A DNA stretch of 64,000 bases from Opitutaceae bacterium. Lineage in GTDB: Bacteria; Verrucomicrobiota; Verrucomicrobiia; Opitutales; Opitutaceae. The position numbers and the translations under genes are program-made. Within the stretch, counting starts at the first letter, position 1, and every line of letters starts with the position of its first letter. The stretch lies in assembly GCA_027482185.1 (NCBI GenBank), contig JAIXWF010000012.1, forward strand, positions 62,001 to 126,000. Direction: 5' to 3'. The notes beneath the pieces were generated by a model. The model made no database searches. It was not told where the DNA came from and saw only the letters and a program-made list of their open reading frames with translations. Below, in pieces: positions 19,909 through 29,763 of this stretch.

Positions 19909-20006
19909 GTAGCGAGTAGCGGGCAGCGGGTAGCGGGCATCCGTCACCCGACGCTCGGAATCGGTTTCCGATCCTACTCGCTGCCCGCTCCTCGCTACCC
20001 GCTACC
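19909..20006. repeat. GTAGCGR heptamer inverted-repeat element (family B)
   Basis: gtagcgagtagcgggcagcgggtagcgggcatc ... cctactcgctgcccgctcctcgctacccgctacc. Confidence 0.9.
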
Positions 20007-20029
20007 TTCCGACCTTTCCGTCCCATCCC

Positions 20030-20755
20030 ATGCGTCAAATCACCCCCATCTTCAAACGTGAGTTCCTCGGTTACTTCCGTTCGCCGGTGGCTTACGTTTT
20101 CCTGATCGCGTTCCTCGTCATCTCGGTGTCGCTCGCGTTCTCCCGCTACGGCGGCTTCTTCCGCGCCGGCGTCGCCGGCCTCGAGAGCTACTTCACGTTC
20201 TACCCGTGGCTCTTCATGTTCATCGTGCCCGCCGTCGGCATGCGCCTTTGGTCCGAGGAAAAACGCTCCGGCACCGTCGAGCTGCTCTTCACGCTGCCCG
20301 TCACCACTCTCGAGGCCGTCCTCGGGAAATTCCTCGCCGGCTGGGCCTTCCTCGCCCTCGCCGTCCTCCTCAGTTTCCCGATGGCCCTCACCGTCGGCTA
20401 CCTCGGCGATCCCGATTGGGGTGTCATCGCCACCACCTACCTCGGCGCCGTCCTCATGGCAGGCGCCTACCTCGGCGTCTGCGCCCTCACCTCCGCGCTG
20501 ACGAAGAACCAAGTCATCAGCTTCGTGCTCAGCCTCGGCGTCTGCGCGATCCTGCTGTTCCTCGGCTTCAGCAGCTTCACCGACACCCTCGAGGGCGCGC
20601 TCCCGATGGTCGTCGCCGACGCCCTGTCGAATTTCAGTTTCATCACGCACTTCGACGCCTTCACCAAAGGCATCATCGATCCCAAGGACGTGATCTTCTT
20701 CCTCTCGCTGATGGGCTTCACGCTCTTCCTCAACGTCGTCGCCCTCGAGCGCTAA
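20030..20755 (+). CDS. ABC-2 type transporter permease
   Basis: MRQITPIFKREFLGYFRSPVAYVFLIAFLVISVSLAFSRYGGFF...SEEKRSGTVELLFTLPV; about 6 TM helices. Confidence 0.9.
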   Translation: MRQITPIFKREFLGYFRSPVAYVFLIAFLVISVSLAFSRYGGFFRAGVAGLESYFTFYPWLFMFIVPAVGMRLWSEEKRSGTVELLFTLPVTTLEAVLGKFLAGWAFLALAVLLSFPMALTVGYLGDPDWGVIATTYLGAVLMAGAYLGVCALTSALTKNQVISFVLSLGVCAILLFLGFSSFTDTLEGALPMVVADALSNFSFITHFDAFTKGIIDPKDVIFFLSLMGFTLFLNVVALER

Positions 20756-20773
20756 CCCTTTCCGCTCCCGCCC

Positions 20774-22672
20774 ATGAAAACCGGCAGCAAGTCCCTCGCC
20801 ATCGTCCTCCTCCTGGTCGGACTCGTCCTCGTCAACTACCTGGCCTCGTCGCTGCCCGTGCGCGTCGACGCCACCGCCGAGTCGATCTACTCCCTCTCCG
20901 CCGGCACCAAGACCATGCTCGGCAAGATCGAGGAGCCCGTCTCGATCGACCTCTACTTCACCAAGGACGCCTCCGGCCTCCCCATCGCCTACAAGAACTA
21001 CGCCGCCCGCGTGCAGGAAATGCTGCGGCAATACGTGCGCGCCTCCCGCGGCAAGCTCACGCTCAACGTGATCAACCCGCGCCCCGACACGCCCGAGGAA
21101 GAGCGCGCCACCGCCTCCGGCCTCACGCCCCAGGTCGCCCAACAGGGCGGCGAACAGTTCTTCTTCGGCCTCATCGTCACCCAGGCCGACCAGCAGAAGA
21201 CAATCCCCGCCTTCACGCCCCAGCGCGAACAGTTCCTCGAGTACGATCTCTCCAAGCTGATCTATTCCGTCCAGCAGATCGACAAACGGAAACTCGGCCT
21301 CATCTCCAGCCTCCCGCTCCAGGGCACCAGCCCGCAAGAGATGCAAATGATGATGATGATGCGCCGCCAGCCGCAGCCGTCGCAGATGGTGATCTCGGAA
21401 CTCGAGCAGTCCTTCCAGATCGTCCCCGTCGAGGCCGCCGCCGCCGAACTGCCCTCCGGTCTCGACGTCCTCCTCGTCGCGCACCCGCAGAACGTGTCGC
21501 CGAAACTTCAATACGCCATCGACCAGTTCCTCCTCGCCGGCAAACCCGTCATCGTCGCCGTCGACCCCGCCTCCCAGCACTTCAAGCGCCAGAGCAACCC
21601 GCAGCAGATGATGATGGGCGGCGGGCCGCAGAACGTTTCCTCCGACCTCCCCGTTCTCTTCAAAGCCTACGGCGTCCAGTACGATCCGCAGCAGGTCGTC
21701 GGCGATCTCGAAAACGCCACCCAGGTCCAGACCGGCGCCGGCGGCGTCGCCCGCTACCCGATCTGGCTCAGTCTCCGCGGCAAGGACGCCTTCAACGCCC
21801 AGTCCATGGCCACCGCCCAGCTGAAGTCGGCCATGTTCATCGAGTCCGGCAGCCTCGCGAAACGCGAGGGCGCCGACGTCACCTTCACCCCGCTCGTCGA
21901 AACCTCCGCCCAGGCCGGCACCGTCGCCAGCATGCTGTTGCAGTTCGCGCAGCCCGACGACGTCGCCAAGCAGATCACGCCCAGCGGCAAGAAAACCATT
22001 GCTGCCCTCGTCACCGGCAAACTGAAGTCCGCCTTCCCGGACGGCGCCCCCAAGGACGAACCCAAGCCCGACGCCCCCGCCCCCGCGCCCGAGGCGCCCA
22101 AGGCCAAGGCCGACCACCTCGCCGAATCCAAGACCACCTCGACGCTCTTCGTCATCGCCGACACCGACTGGCTCTTCGACGACTACAGCGTCCGCAAGTT
22201 CAACTTCTTCGGCCAGACCGCCGCCGAGCCGTTCAACGACAACCTCGCCTTCGCCGCCAACACCGTCGAGTTCCTCGGCGGTTCCCAGGACCTCATCTCC
22301 ATCCGCGGCAAGGGCACGTCGCTGCGTCCCTTCGACGTCGTGCGCAAGATGGAGGCCGAGGCCCAGAAGGAGTACCAGACCAAGCTCACCGAACTCGACG
22401 GCCGCCTCCAGCAGGTGCAGACGAAACTCACCGAGCTCCAGGGCAAGAAAGGCGAAGGCAACCGCCTCGTCGCCACGCCCGAACTCGCCAAGGCCATCGA
22501 GGATTTCCAGAAGCAGCAGGCCACCATGCGCGGCGAACGCCGCGAAATCCGCCGCGCCCTCCGCGAGGACATCGACCGGCTCGAAAACCGGCTCCTCGTC
22601 CTGAACCTCCTCTCCACGCCGGTCGCCGTGCTCCTGTTCGGCTTCTGGTTCAGTCGCAACCGGCGCAAGTGA
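20774..22672 (+). CDS. GldG-family ABC-type uncharacterised transport system protein
   Basis: N-terminal TM, YSLSAGTKTMLGKIEEPVSIDLYFTKD...; C-terminal coiled coil then TM (LLNLLSTPVAVLLFGFWF); downstream of the permease. Confidence 0.88.
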   Translation: MKTGSKSLAIVLLLVGLVLVNYLASSLPVRVDATAESIYSLSAGTKTMLGKIEEPVSIDLYFTKDASGLPIAYKNYAARVQEMLRQYVRASRGKLTLNVINPRPDTPEEERATASGLTPQVAQQGGEQFFFGLIVTQADQQKTIPAFTPQREQFLEYDLSKLIYSVQQIDKRKLGLISSLPLQGTSPQEMQMMMMMRRQPQPSQMVISELEQSFQIVPVEAAAAELPSGLDVLLVAHPQNVSPKLQYAIDQFLLAGKPVIVAVDPASQHFKRQSNPQQMMMGGGPQNVSSDLPVLFKAYGVQYDPQQVVGDLENATQVQTGAGGVARYPIWLSLRGKDAFNAQSMATAQLKSAMFIESGSLAKREGADVTFTPLVETSAQAGTVASMLLQFAQPDDVAKQITPSGKKTIAALVTGKLKSAFPDGAPKDEPKPDAPAPAPEAPKAKADHLAESKTTSTLFVIADTDWLFDDYSVRKFNFFGQTAAEPFNDNLAFAANTVEFLGGSQDLISIRGKGTSLRPFDVVRKMEAEAQKEYQTKLTELDGRLQQVQTKLTELQGKKGEGNRLVATPELAKAIEDFQKQQATMRGERREIRRALREDIDRLENRLLVLNLLSTPVAVLLFGFWFSRNRRK

Positions 22673-22712
22673 GCCGCCGCCGCACCTCCTTCGGCAACCA
22701 CCGTTTCCCACG

Positions 22713-23885
22713 ATGAAACTCAAGACCCTCGTCGTTTCCGTGCTGGTCCTCGCCGCCCTCTCCGTGGCGGTGTTCTTCGCGCGCCGACCCGCCCCGCCGC
22801 CGTCGGCCGATCCGCGGCTCAACCAGCCGCTCGTCGCCCGCGACCTCCTCGAGAAAGCCGCCGGCCTCCGCCTCGCCGACGCCGGCAAAACCGTCGAACT
22901 CGCCCGCAACGCCGACGGCACCTGGAAGGTCGTTTCCTACCACGACTTCCCCGCCGACTTCACCAAGCTCGGCGGCTTCGTCGGCAACCTCACCGAGGCC
23001 AAACTCCAGCGCCTCGTCACCAGCAGCCCCGACCGCATCGCGCGTCTCGAATTCAAGGATACGAAGATCGAGCTGCTCGACGGCGCCGGGAAAGCGCTGT
23101 TCGCCGTGACCCTCGGCAAGAACGCCGACGCCGGCGGCCGCTACGTCCGCTTCGGCGACGAACCCAAGGCCTTCCTCGCCAACCTCAACGCCTGGCTCGA
23201 TGCCGACGCCAAGAACTGGGCCAACGCCGAGTTGCTCAACCTCAAGGCCGACGATGTCGCCAAAATCGAAATTCCGTTTCCCGAAGGCGGCAGCGTGACG
23301 GTCACGCGCGCCAAGAAGGAAGACCCGTGGACCGCCGAAAATTCGCCCGCCAACCAGAAGCTCAAGGCCGACAAGATCGGCCAGATTCTCAACGCCGTCG
23401 GCAACCTGCGCTTCACCGAGACCACCGCCCTCGACGACGCCAACGCCAAGGCCGCCGTCGCGAACCAGCGTCTCTTCAAGATCGAGACCTTCGACAAGAA
23501 GGTCGTCAAAGTCGGCCTCGGCCGTAAGCCCGAGGAAAAGAAACTCAAGGCCCCCGCCGTCGCCGCCGATGGCAAGTCCGGCCCCGCCGCCCTCGGCAGC
23601 GTCGCCGACCTCGCCAAAAAGGACGACGCCAAGAAGGACGACAAGCCGCTCGCCCCCGAATTCGAGACCATCCCCGCCGGCCCGGTCTTCGCCTCGGTCT
23701 CGCACGGCGACGCCGCCGCCCCCGTCAACGCCCTCATGGCCAAGCGCGCCTTCCAAATCGCCGACTACAGCTTCACCAGCCTCCCGCAAAAAGCCGACGA
23801 ACTCTTCGAGCCCGTCCCGCCCCCGGCCCCGGCCGCTCCTGCGCCCGCCGCCCCCGAAGCGAAGCAGCCCGAAACCAAGAAGTAA
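22713..23885 (+). CDS. DUF4340 domain-containing protein
   Basis: 390 aa; ARDLLEKAAGLRLADAGKTVELARNADGTWKVVSYHDFPADFTKLGGFVGNLTEAKLQRLVTSSPDR; follows GldG as in other Gld-like operons. Confidence 0.85.
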   Translation: MKLKTLVVSVLVLAALSVAVFFARRPAPPPSADPRLNQPLVARDLLEKAAGLRLADAGKTVELARNADGTWKVVSYHDFPADFTKLGGFVGNLTEAKLQRLVTSSPDRIARLEFKDTKIELLDGAGKALFAVTLGKNADAGGRYVRFGDEPKAFLANLNAWLDADAKNWANAELLNLKADDVAKIEIPFPEGGSVTVTRAKKEDPWTAENSPANQKLKADKIGQILNAVGNLRFTETTALDDANAKAAVANQRLFKIETFDKKVVKVGLGRKPEEKKLKAPAVAADGKSGPAALGSVADLAKKDDAKKDDKPLAPEFETIPAGPVFASVSHGDAAAPVNALMAKRAFQIADYSFTSLPQKADELFEPVPPPAPAAPAPAAPEAKQPETKK

Positions 23886-23910
23886 GCGGCGGAGAACTCT
23901 CTCCCTCTCC

Positions 23911-23939
23911 AGGCGCGCCCTCCCCGGCGCGCCTTTTTC
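23911..23939 (+). terminator. Rho-independent terminator after the Gld-type operon
   Basis: AGGCGCGCC-ctcccc-GGCGCGCCTttttc. Confidence 0.85.
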
Positions 23940-24270
23940 TTTCCCGATTTTCGAGACCCACCACCGCGCGGTACCTCCGTTCCGGCGCCAACTTCCCCGG
24001 AATCAAATCCCCGCCTCCGTGATCGTTTCGCACTTCGAATCGCTCCGAAGGAAACCCGCTTTCCCTAACCTCAACCCCACTCTGTGCCGCTCCGCTTTAC
24101 CTCCGTGCCCTCTGTGTCCCACCGCATTTTGCCACCCTAGTCCTGTTCATCTCTTCTCCGCCGTCCTGTCCCTCCTGTCCCTGCCTTCGTCCGGTTCCGA
24201 CTCCGCGCCCGACCCCGCCCCCGAGTCCGCCCTTTACACGCATCAACACTTCCGTATGCATTGATTTGTT

Positions 24271-25149
24271 ATGTCGCCCGACCGGCCCATCTCCGAACTC
24301 TTCGCGCAAAACCGCCCGTTGCGCTCCCTCGAATTCTTCCCGCCCAAGGACGACGCCGGCGTCGAGGCCCTCCGCGCCACCGCCGCCACGCTCAAGCGCA
24401 TGGCCCCCGATTTCGTCTCCGTCACCTACGGCGCCGGCGGCACCACCCGCGACCGCACCGCCCAGGTCAGCGCCCTGCTGAAACAGGAATTCGGTTTCAC
24501 GGTCATGCCGCACCTCACCTGCGTCGGCCATTCCGGCGCCGAGCTGAGCGACGTCGCCGACCGCATCCACGCCGGCGGTTTCCGCAACATCATGACCCTC
24601 CGCGGCGATCCGCCCAAGGGCGCCACCGAGTTCAAGGTCGCGACCGACGGTCTGCGCAACGCCCACGAACTCGTCACGCTGCTGAAATCCCGCCACGCCG
24701 ATTTCTGCCTCGGCGTCGCCGGCTACCCCGAGAAGCACCCGGAAGCCGCGTCCCTCGACGTCGATCTCACGCACCTGAAGCGCAAGGTCGACGCCGGCGC
24801 CGACTTCATCACCACCCAGCTCTTCTTCGACAACACGGTCTATTACCGCTTCGTCGAACGTTGCCGCGCCGCCGGCATCACCGTGCCGATCGTTCCCGGC
24901 ATCATGCCCGTGCTCACGCTGAAACAGATCCAGCGCTTCACCTCGATGTGCGGCGCCACGCTGCCGAAGCAATTGATCACGCGCCTCGAGGTCGCCGCCG
25001 AAAACGCCGACGTCACCGAAACCATCGGCATCGACTGGGCCCTCACGCAGATCCGCGGCCTCCTCGCCAACGGCGCCCCCGGCTACCACCTCTACATCTT
25101 GAATCGCGCCAAGGGCGCCCTCGCCCTCACCGCCGGCCTAGCGGCGTGA
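24271..25149 (+). CDS. metF: 5,10-methylenetetrahydrofolate reductase
   Basis: LRSLEFFPPKDDAGVEALRATAATLKRMAPDFVSVTYGAGGTTRDRT...HLTCVGHSGAEL...LRGDPP...ADFITTQLFFDNTVYYRFVERCRAAGI. Confidence 0.95.
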   Translation: MSPDRPISELFAQNRPLRSLEFFPPKDDAGVEALRATAATLKRMAPDFVSVTYGAGGTTRDRTAQVSALLKQEFGFTVMPHLTCVGHSGAELSDVADRIHAGGFRNIMTLRGDPPKGATEFKVATDGLRNAHELVTLLKSRHADFCLGVAGYPEKHPEAASLDVDLTHLKRKVDAGADFITTQLFFDNTVYYRFVERCRAAGITVPIVPGIMPVLTLKQIQRFTSMCGATLPKQLITRLEVAAENADVTETIGIDWALTQIRGLLANGAPGYHLYILNRAKGALALTAGLAA

Positions 25150-25162
25150 GCCGGGTTCTCTA

Positions 25163-25186
25163 GGTTGAGAGTTGAGGGTTGAGAGA
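25163..25186. repeat. Heptamer array (family A) after metF
   Basis: ggttgagagttgagggttgagaga. Confidence 0.85.
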
Positions 25187-25273
25187 TCGAGCCGGCGCAG
25201 GTTCGCAAAACACATCCCGGTTCGCCGCCGCAGATCTCGGCCGGCCCACCGCTCCCGCCGCACGCCGAAGTCC

Positions 25274-25316
25274 AATCGCTGATCGCTGACCGCTGACGGC
25301 TACCCACTGACCGCTC
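25274..25316. repeat. Heptamer array (family D, CGCTGAY)
   Basis: aatcgctgatcgctgaccgctgacggctacccactgaccgctc. Confidence 0.8.
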
Positions 25317-25384
25317 CCCGTCTTCCACCTTTCGCCTTCCGACTTTCCCCTGCCGCGCCCAAGCTCCGCGCCGTGCCCCTCCCC

Positions 25385-27067
25385 ATGCCGCCCCTCGCGC
25401 GCCTGCTCGCCTTGGCGCTCGCGTTTTGCCCGATCGCCAACGCCGCCGAAACGCCCGCCGATCCCGCCCCGTCGTCTTCGTCCGCGACCGCCGACTCCGT
25501 CCCGCTCTTCCCCGGCACCGGCGCGCACACGCGTCCCGTCACCGGTGCCTCGCCGCTCGCCCAACGCTACTTCGACCAGGGCGTCGCCCTGATCACCAAC
25601 TTCAACCACGACGAGGGCCTGCGCTCGATGCAGCACGCCACGTCGCTCTCGCCGGAGGCCCCGTTGCTCTGGTGGGGCGTCGCCCTCGCCTGCAGCCCGC
25701 ACATCAACGCCACCGGCGTGTCCGCCGAACGCGCCGCCCTCGCCTGGCAGGCCCTCGACCGCGCCGACGCCGTCGCCGCCGCCGGCACCCCCGCCGAACG
25801 CGCCCTCATCCGCGCCGCCCGCACCCATTTCGCCGCCGACCCGAAAGCCCCGCGCCGCCCCCTCGACGAAGCCTACGCCTCCGCCATGCGCGAGGTCTGG
25901 CGCGAATTCCCCCGCGACGCCGACATCGGCGCCTGGTTCGCCGAAGCCCTCATGGTCCTCCGCCCCTGGGACCTCTGGCATCCCGATGGTTCGCCCAAGC
26001 CCGGCACCGACGAGGTCGTCGGCGTGCTCGACGCCGTCCTCCGCCTCACGCCCCGCCATCCGCTCGGCAACCATCTCGCCGTCCACGCCCACGAGGCCTC
26101 GGCGTATCCGGAAAAGGCCGACGTCGCCGCCGACCGGCTCCGCGTCATCGCCCCCGGGCTCGGCCACCTCGTCCACATGGCCTCGCACATCGACGTGCGC
26201 CGCGGGCGTTGGGACGAAGCCATTCTCGTCAACCAGCGAGCCATCGAGATCGACCTCGCCTATGTCGCCGCGGCCGGCCGCAAACAGGGCAACTACCTCG
26301 GCTACATGGCGCACGACTACCACATGCTCTGCTTCGCCGCCATGATGTCGGGCCGCGGCGCCCTCGCCGCGAAAATCATGGACGACCTCTTCGTCCGCCA
26401 GCCGCCCGAATGGCAGCGCGACTCCGCGGCCGCCGACGGCTTCCACGCCATGCGCTTCGATGTGATGAAGCGCTTCGGCAAATGGGACGAGATTCTCGCC
26501 GCCCCCGAACCGGCGGAGAAACTCGGCCACGCCCGCGCCTGGCGTTTCCTTGCCCGCGGCATCGCCCGCGCCGCCCGCGGCGACCCCGTCGGCGCCCGCG
26601 CCGAGCAGGCCGACTTCGTCGCCGCCCGCGCCAAACTTCCGCCCAAGGCCGAGTACCGGAAGAACCCGCTCAAGGACGTGATGGACATCGCCGCCGGGCT
26701 CCTCGAAGGCGAAATCCTCCTTGCCGAAGGCAAACCCGAGCCCGCCTTCGCCGCTCTCCGCGGCGCCATCGCGCGCGAGGACAAATTGCGTTACGCCGAA
26801 CCGCCCGCCTGGGCCCAGCCCGTGCGCCACGCCCTCGGCGCCGCGCTCATGCAACGCGGCCGCTTCGCCGAGGCCGAACTCGTCTACCGCGAGGACCTCG
26901 CCCGCTATCCCGACAACGGCTGGTCCCTCTACGGCCTCGCCCGCAGTCTCCGGTTGCAAAAGAAGGATCCCGCCGACGCCGACCGCCTCGAGGCCCGCTT
27001 CCGCGAAGTCTGGGCCCACGCCGACGTCGAGCTCACGTCCTCCTGCCTCTGCCTTCCCGGGCAATGA
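25385..27067 (+). CDS. Secreted TPR-repeat protein
   Basis: Signal peptide [68 protein letters not shown]; multiple helical pair repeats. Confidence 0.7.
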   Translation: MPPLARLLALALAFCPIANAAETPADPAPSSSSATADSVPLFPGTGAHTRPVTGASPLAQRYFDQGVALITNFNHDEGLRSMQHATSLSPEAPLLWWGVALACSPHINATGVSAERAALAWQALDRADAVAAAGTPAERALIRAARTHFAADPKAPRRPLDEAYASAMREVWREFPRDADIGAWFAEALMVLRPWDLWHPDGSPKPGTDEVVGVLDAVLRLTPRHPLGNHLAVHAHEASAYPEKADVAADRLRVIAPGLGHLVHMASHIDVRRGRWDEAILVNQRAIEIDLAYVAAAGRKQGNYLGYMAHDYHMLCFAAMMSGRGALAAKIMDDLFVRQPPEWQRDSAAADGFHAMRFDVMKRFGKWDEILAAPEPAEKLGHARAWRFLARGIARAARGDPVGARAEQADFVAARAKLPPKAEYRKNPLKDVMDIAAGLLEGEILLAEGKPEPAFAALRGAIAREDKLRYAEPPAWAQPVRHALGAALMQRGRFAEAELVYREDLARYPDNGWSLYGLARSLRLQKKDPADADRLEARFREVWAHADVELTSSCLCLPGQ

Positions 27068-27140
27068 GCCGCGCAAGATCCGCGCAGTCTTTGTCCGCGG
27101 GCACGTAGGCGCGGCCCCGGCGGCCCGCTACCTTGGGCCC

Positions 27141-28211
27141 GTGTCAGCCCCCACCCCGACCGTTGCCGCCGCTTTGTCGTCGTGTCCCGTCCCGCACGCC
27201 CACCGCACGGAGATCACCGTCGGCCACGGCGGCGGCGGCCGGCTCACCCAGGATTTGATCGACGGCATCTTCCGGCCGGCCTTCTCCGGCCCGCAGACGG
27301 GCGTCGCCCATGACGGCGCCACCTTGCATCTCGGCGCCTCGCGCCTCGCCTTCACCACCGACGCCCATGTCGTCAGCCCGCTCTTCTTTCCCGGCAGCGA
27401 CATCGGCAAAATTGCCGTCAACGGCACCGTCAACGACCTCGCCATGTGCGGCGCCAGGCCGCTCTGGCTCAGCGCCGCCTTTGTCCTCGAGGAAGGATTT
27501 CCGATCGAAACGCTGCGCCGCGTCGCGGCCTCGATGCAGGCCGCCGCCGCCGCCGCCGGCGTCGCGATTGTCACCGGCGACACGAAGGTCGTCGAACGCG
27601 GCAAAGGCGACGGCCTCTACGTCACAACCGCCGGTGTCGGCGTGATCGAGCACGCGCTCGCGATCTCGCCCACCAGCGTGCGGGCCGGCGATGCCGTCTT
27701 GATCAGCGGCGACATCGGCCGCCACGGCATGGCCATCATGGCCACCCGCGAAAGTTTGTCGTTCGAAAGCCCCATCGAGAGCGATTGCGCGCCCCTCCAT
27801 GCGCACGTGGCCGCCCTGCTCGCCGCCGGCCTCGACGTGCATTGCCTCCGCGACCTTACGCGCGGCGGGCTCGCCACGTCTTTGGTGGAAATTGCCGAGG
27901 GCGCCGGTCTCGCCATCGGCATCGACGAAACCGCCGTGCCCGTGACCGAACTCGTGCGCGGCGCCTGCGAGATCCTCGGCCTCGAACCCGTCTACGTCGC
28001 CAACGAAGGCTGCTTCGTCTGTATTCTGCCCGCCGCGCAAGCCGCGGCCGCCCTCGCGATTTTGCAACGCCATCAAGGCACCGGCGAACCGCCCGCGCTG
28101 ATCGGCACCGTGAAAGCCGGCCCCGCCGGCCAAGTCACGCTTCGCAGCGTGATCGGCGCCGAACGCGTGCTCGACCGCCTCAGCGGCGAACAACTCCCGC
28201 GGATCTGCTGA
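27141..28211 (+). CDS. hypE: [NiFe]-hydrogenase maturation protein HypE
   Basis: GTG start; [22 protein letters not shown]...[36 protein letters not shown]-terminal ...LPRIC* with the catalytic cysteine. Confidence 0.95.
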   Translation: MSAPTPTVAAALSSCPVPHAHRTEITVGHGGGGRLTQDLIDGIFRPAFSGPQTGVAHDGATLHLGASRLAFTTDAHVVSPLFFPGSDIGKIAVNGTVNDLAMCGARPLWLSAAFVLEEGFPIETLRRVAASMQAAAAAAGVAIVTGDTKVVERGKGDGLYVTTAGVGVIEHALAISPTSVRAGDAVLISGDIGRHGMAIMATRESLSFESPIESDCAPLHAHVAALLAAGLDVHCLRDLTRGGLATSLVEIAEGAGLAIGIDETAVPVTELVRGACEILGLEPVYVANEGCFVCILPAAQAAAALAILQRHQGTGEPPALIGTVKAGPAGQVTLRSVIGAERVLDRLSGEQLPRIC

Positions 28212-28257
28212 GCGCCTTGCGCCGCGCGCCCGATGGAGCCCGGGCTCAGCAGATTTT

Positions 28258-28387
28258 AGCTCTCAGCTTTCAGCGTTCAGCTTGGCGCCTGCGGTTTCCC
28301 TCCTAAGGCCCCGCCTTGCGCTCTCCGGCTCGGAACTTTCAACCTTCAACTTTCAGCCTTCAACGGGCGGCGCCAGCGGCCGCCGCC
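28258..28387. repeat. Two heptamer arrays (family A) plus GC hairpin between convergent hypE and hypD, overlapping the hypD stop
   Basis: gctctcagctttcagcgttcagc (28258-28282); actttcaaccttcaactttcagccttcaac (28334-28364); hairpin GGGCGGC-gccagcg-GCCGCCC. Confidence 0.85.
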
Positions 28388-29469
28388 CGATGCCGATATC
28401 GGTAATACGCCGCACAGGCCCCTTCGCTCGAGACCATCGGCGCGCCGAGCGGATGCTCCGGTTTGCAGGTCGTGCCGAACGCCGGGCAATGGTGCGGTTT
28501 GCTGATTCCCCGCATGATCGCCCCGCTGATGCAGACCGCATCCGCGCCGATGCCCGCCGCCGCCGGCGCATGCCGGCGCACCGCGTCGTAGGCCGCAAAC
28601 TCCGCCCGCACCGCGAGCCCGCTCCGCGGTATCGTGCCGAGCCCGCGCCATTCGCGGTCGGAGATTTCGAAAACGGTCTCGACGATCGCCCGGGCCGTCG
28701 CGTTGCCGTCGGCCTTCACCGCCCGCGAGTACGCGTTCTCGGTCTCCGCCCGGCCGCTCTCCAATTGCTGCACACAACGCAGAATCCCCTCGAGGATATC
28801 GACCGGCTCGAAGCCCGTCACGATGATCGGCGTCCGGAATTCGCGCGCGATCGGGCCGTACTCGCCCGTCCCCATGATGGCGCACACATGCCCTGCCGCC
28901 AAAAAACCCTGCACCCGGTTGTCCGGCGCGCCCAGAATCGCCCGCATCGCCGGCGGCACGAGCACATGCGAAGTGAGAATCGAGAAATTCGGCGCTTGCT
29001 CGCGCTGCGCCCGCAGCACTGCGAGCGCGTTGGCCGGTGCCGTCGTTTCGAATCCCACGGCAAAAAACACGACCTGCCGGCCCGGGTTTTCCAGCGCCAC
29101 CGTCACCGCATCCAGCGGCGAATACACGATCCGCACGTCCGCGCCCCGCGCCTTGGCGGTGAGCAAATCGATCGTGCTGCCCGGCACGCGCAGCATGTCG
29201 CCGAACGAGCACAGAATGAACCCCGGCCGCAGCGCGAGCTCGACAGCCTGGTCGATCAGTTCCGCCGACGTCACGCACACCGGGCAACCGGGCCCGTGCA
29301 CGAGCGTGATTTCCGGCGGCAGCAACTCATCCAGGCCAAACTTCACGATCGCGTGCGTCTGCCCGCCGCAGATTTCCATGATCGTCCACGGCCGCGTCAC
29401 GGTCTTCCGCACCGTTTCCGCCAACTGCCGCACGAGGGCGGCGTCCCGGTATTCGTCGACGTACTTCAT
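28360..29469 (-). CDS. hypD: [NiFe]-hydrogenase maturation protein HypD
   Basis: [20 protein letters not shown]...[40 protein letters not shown]...[13 protein letters not shown]...[29 protein letters not shown]. Confidence 0.95.
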   Translation of the reverse strand: MKYVDEYRDAALVRQLAETVRKTVTRPWTIMEICGGQTHAIVKFGLDELLPPEITLVHGPGCPVCVTSAELIDQAVELALRPGFILCSFGDMLRVPGSTIDLLTAKARGADVRIVYSPLDAVTVALENPGRQVVFFAVGFETTAPANALAVLRAQREQAPNFSILTSHVLVPPAMRAILGAPDNRVQGFLAAGHVCAIMGTGEYGPIAREFRTPIIVTGFEPVDILEGILRCVQQLESGRAETENAYSRAVKADGNATARAIVETVFEISDREWRGLGTIPRSGLAVRAEFAAYDAVRRHAPAAAGIGADAVCISGAIMRGISKPHHCPAFGTTCKPEHPLGAPMVSSEGACAAYYRYRHRAAAAGAAR

Positions 29470-29750
29470 GGCCGCGCCTCCGGCACCGTAGCCGGCGGCG
29501 ATTCGCTGGGCTCGATGCCGTCCAATTCGCCCATTTGTTTCAGGTAAGCGAAAGTCTCCTTCGCCTCGCGCGGATCGATCGTGCTGATCGCGACACCGAC
29601 ATGCACGAGCACGAAGTCGCCGAGCTTGGCCTCGGGAGCGCAGGTGAGGCTCACGCGTTTCACGACGCCGTTGAAACTCACGCGGGCGGAACGCCACACG
29701 GGGTCGTCGCCGCTGATTTCGATGATCTTCCCGGGGACTGCGAGGCACAT
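29466..29750 (-). CDS. hypC: [NiFe]-hydrogenase maturation chaperone HypC
   Basis: [63 protein letters not shown]; overlaps hypD start. Confidence 0.95.
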   Translation of the reverse strand: MCLAVPGKIIEISGDDPVWRSARVSFNGVVKRVSLTCAPEAKLGDFVLVHVGVAISTIDPREAKETFAYLKQMGELDGIEPSESPPATVPEARP

Positions 29751-29763
29751 GAGGTTCGAGGGG

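Noticed and set aside
17429-22921. 1830-aa minus-strand ORF
   Set aside because: Runs antisense to a membrane protein gene and most of the Gld-type ABC operon, all with recognisable families; composition (E/G/D/V-rich) typical of antisense high-GC reading.
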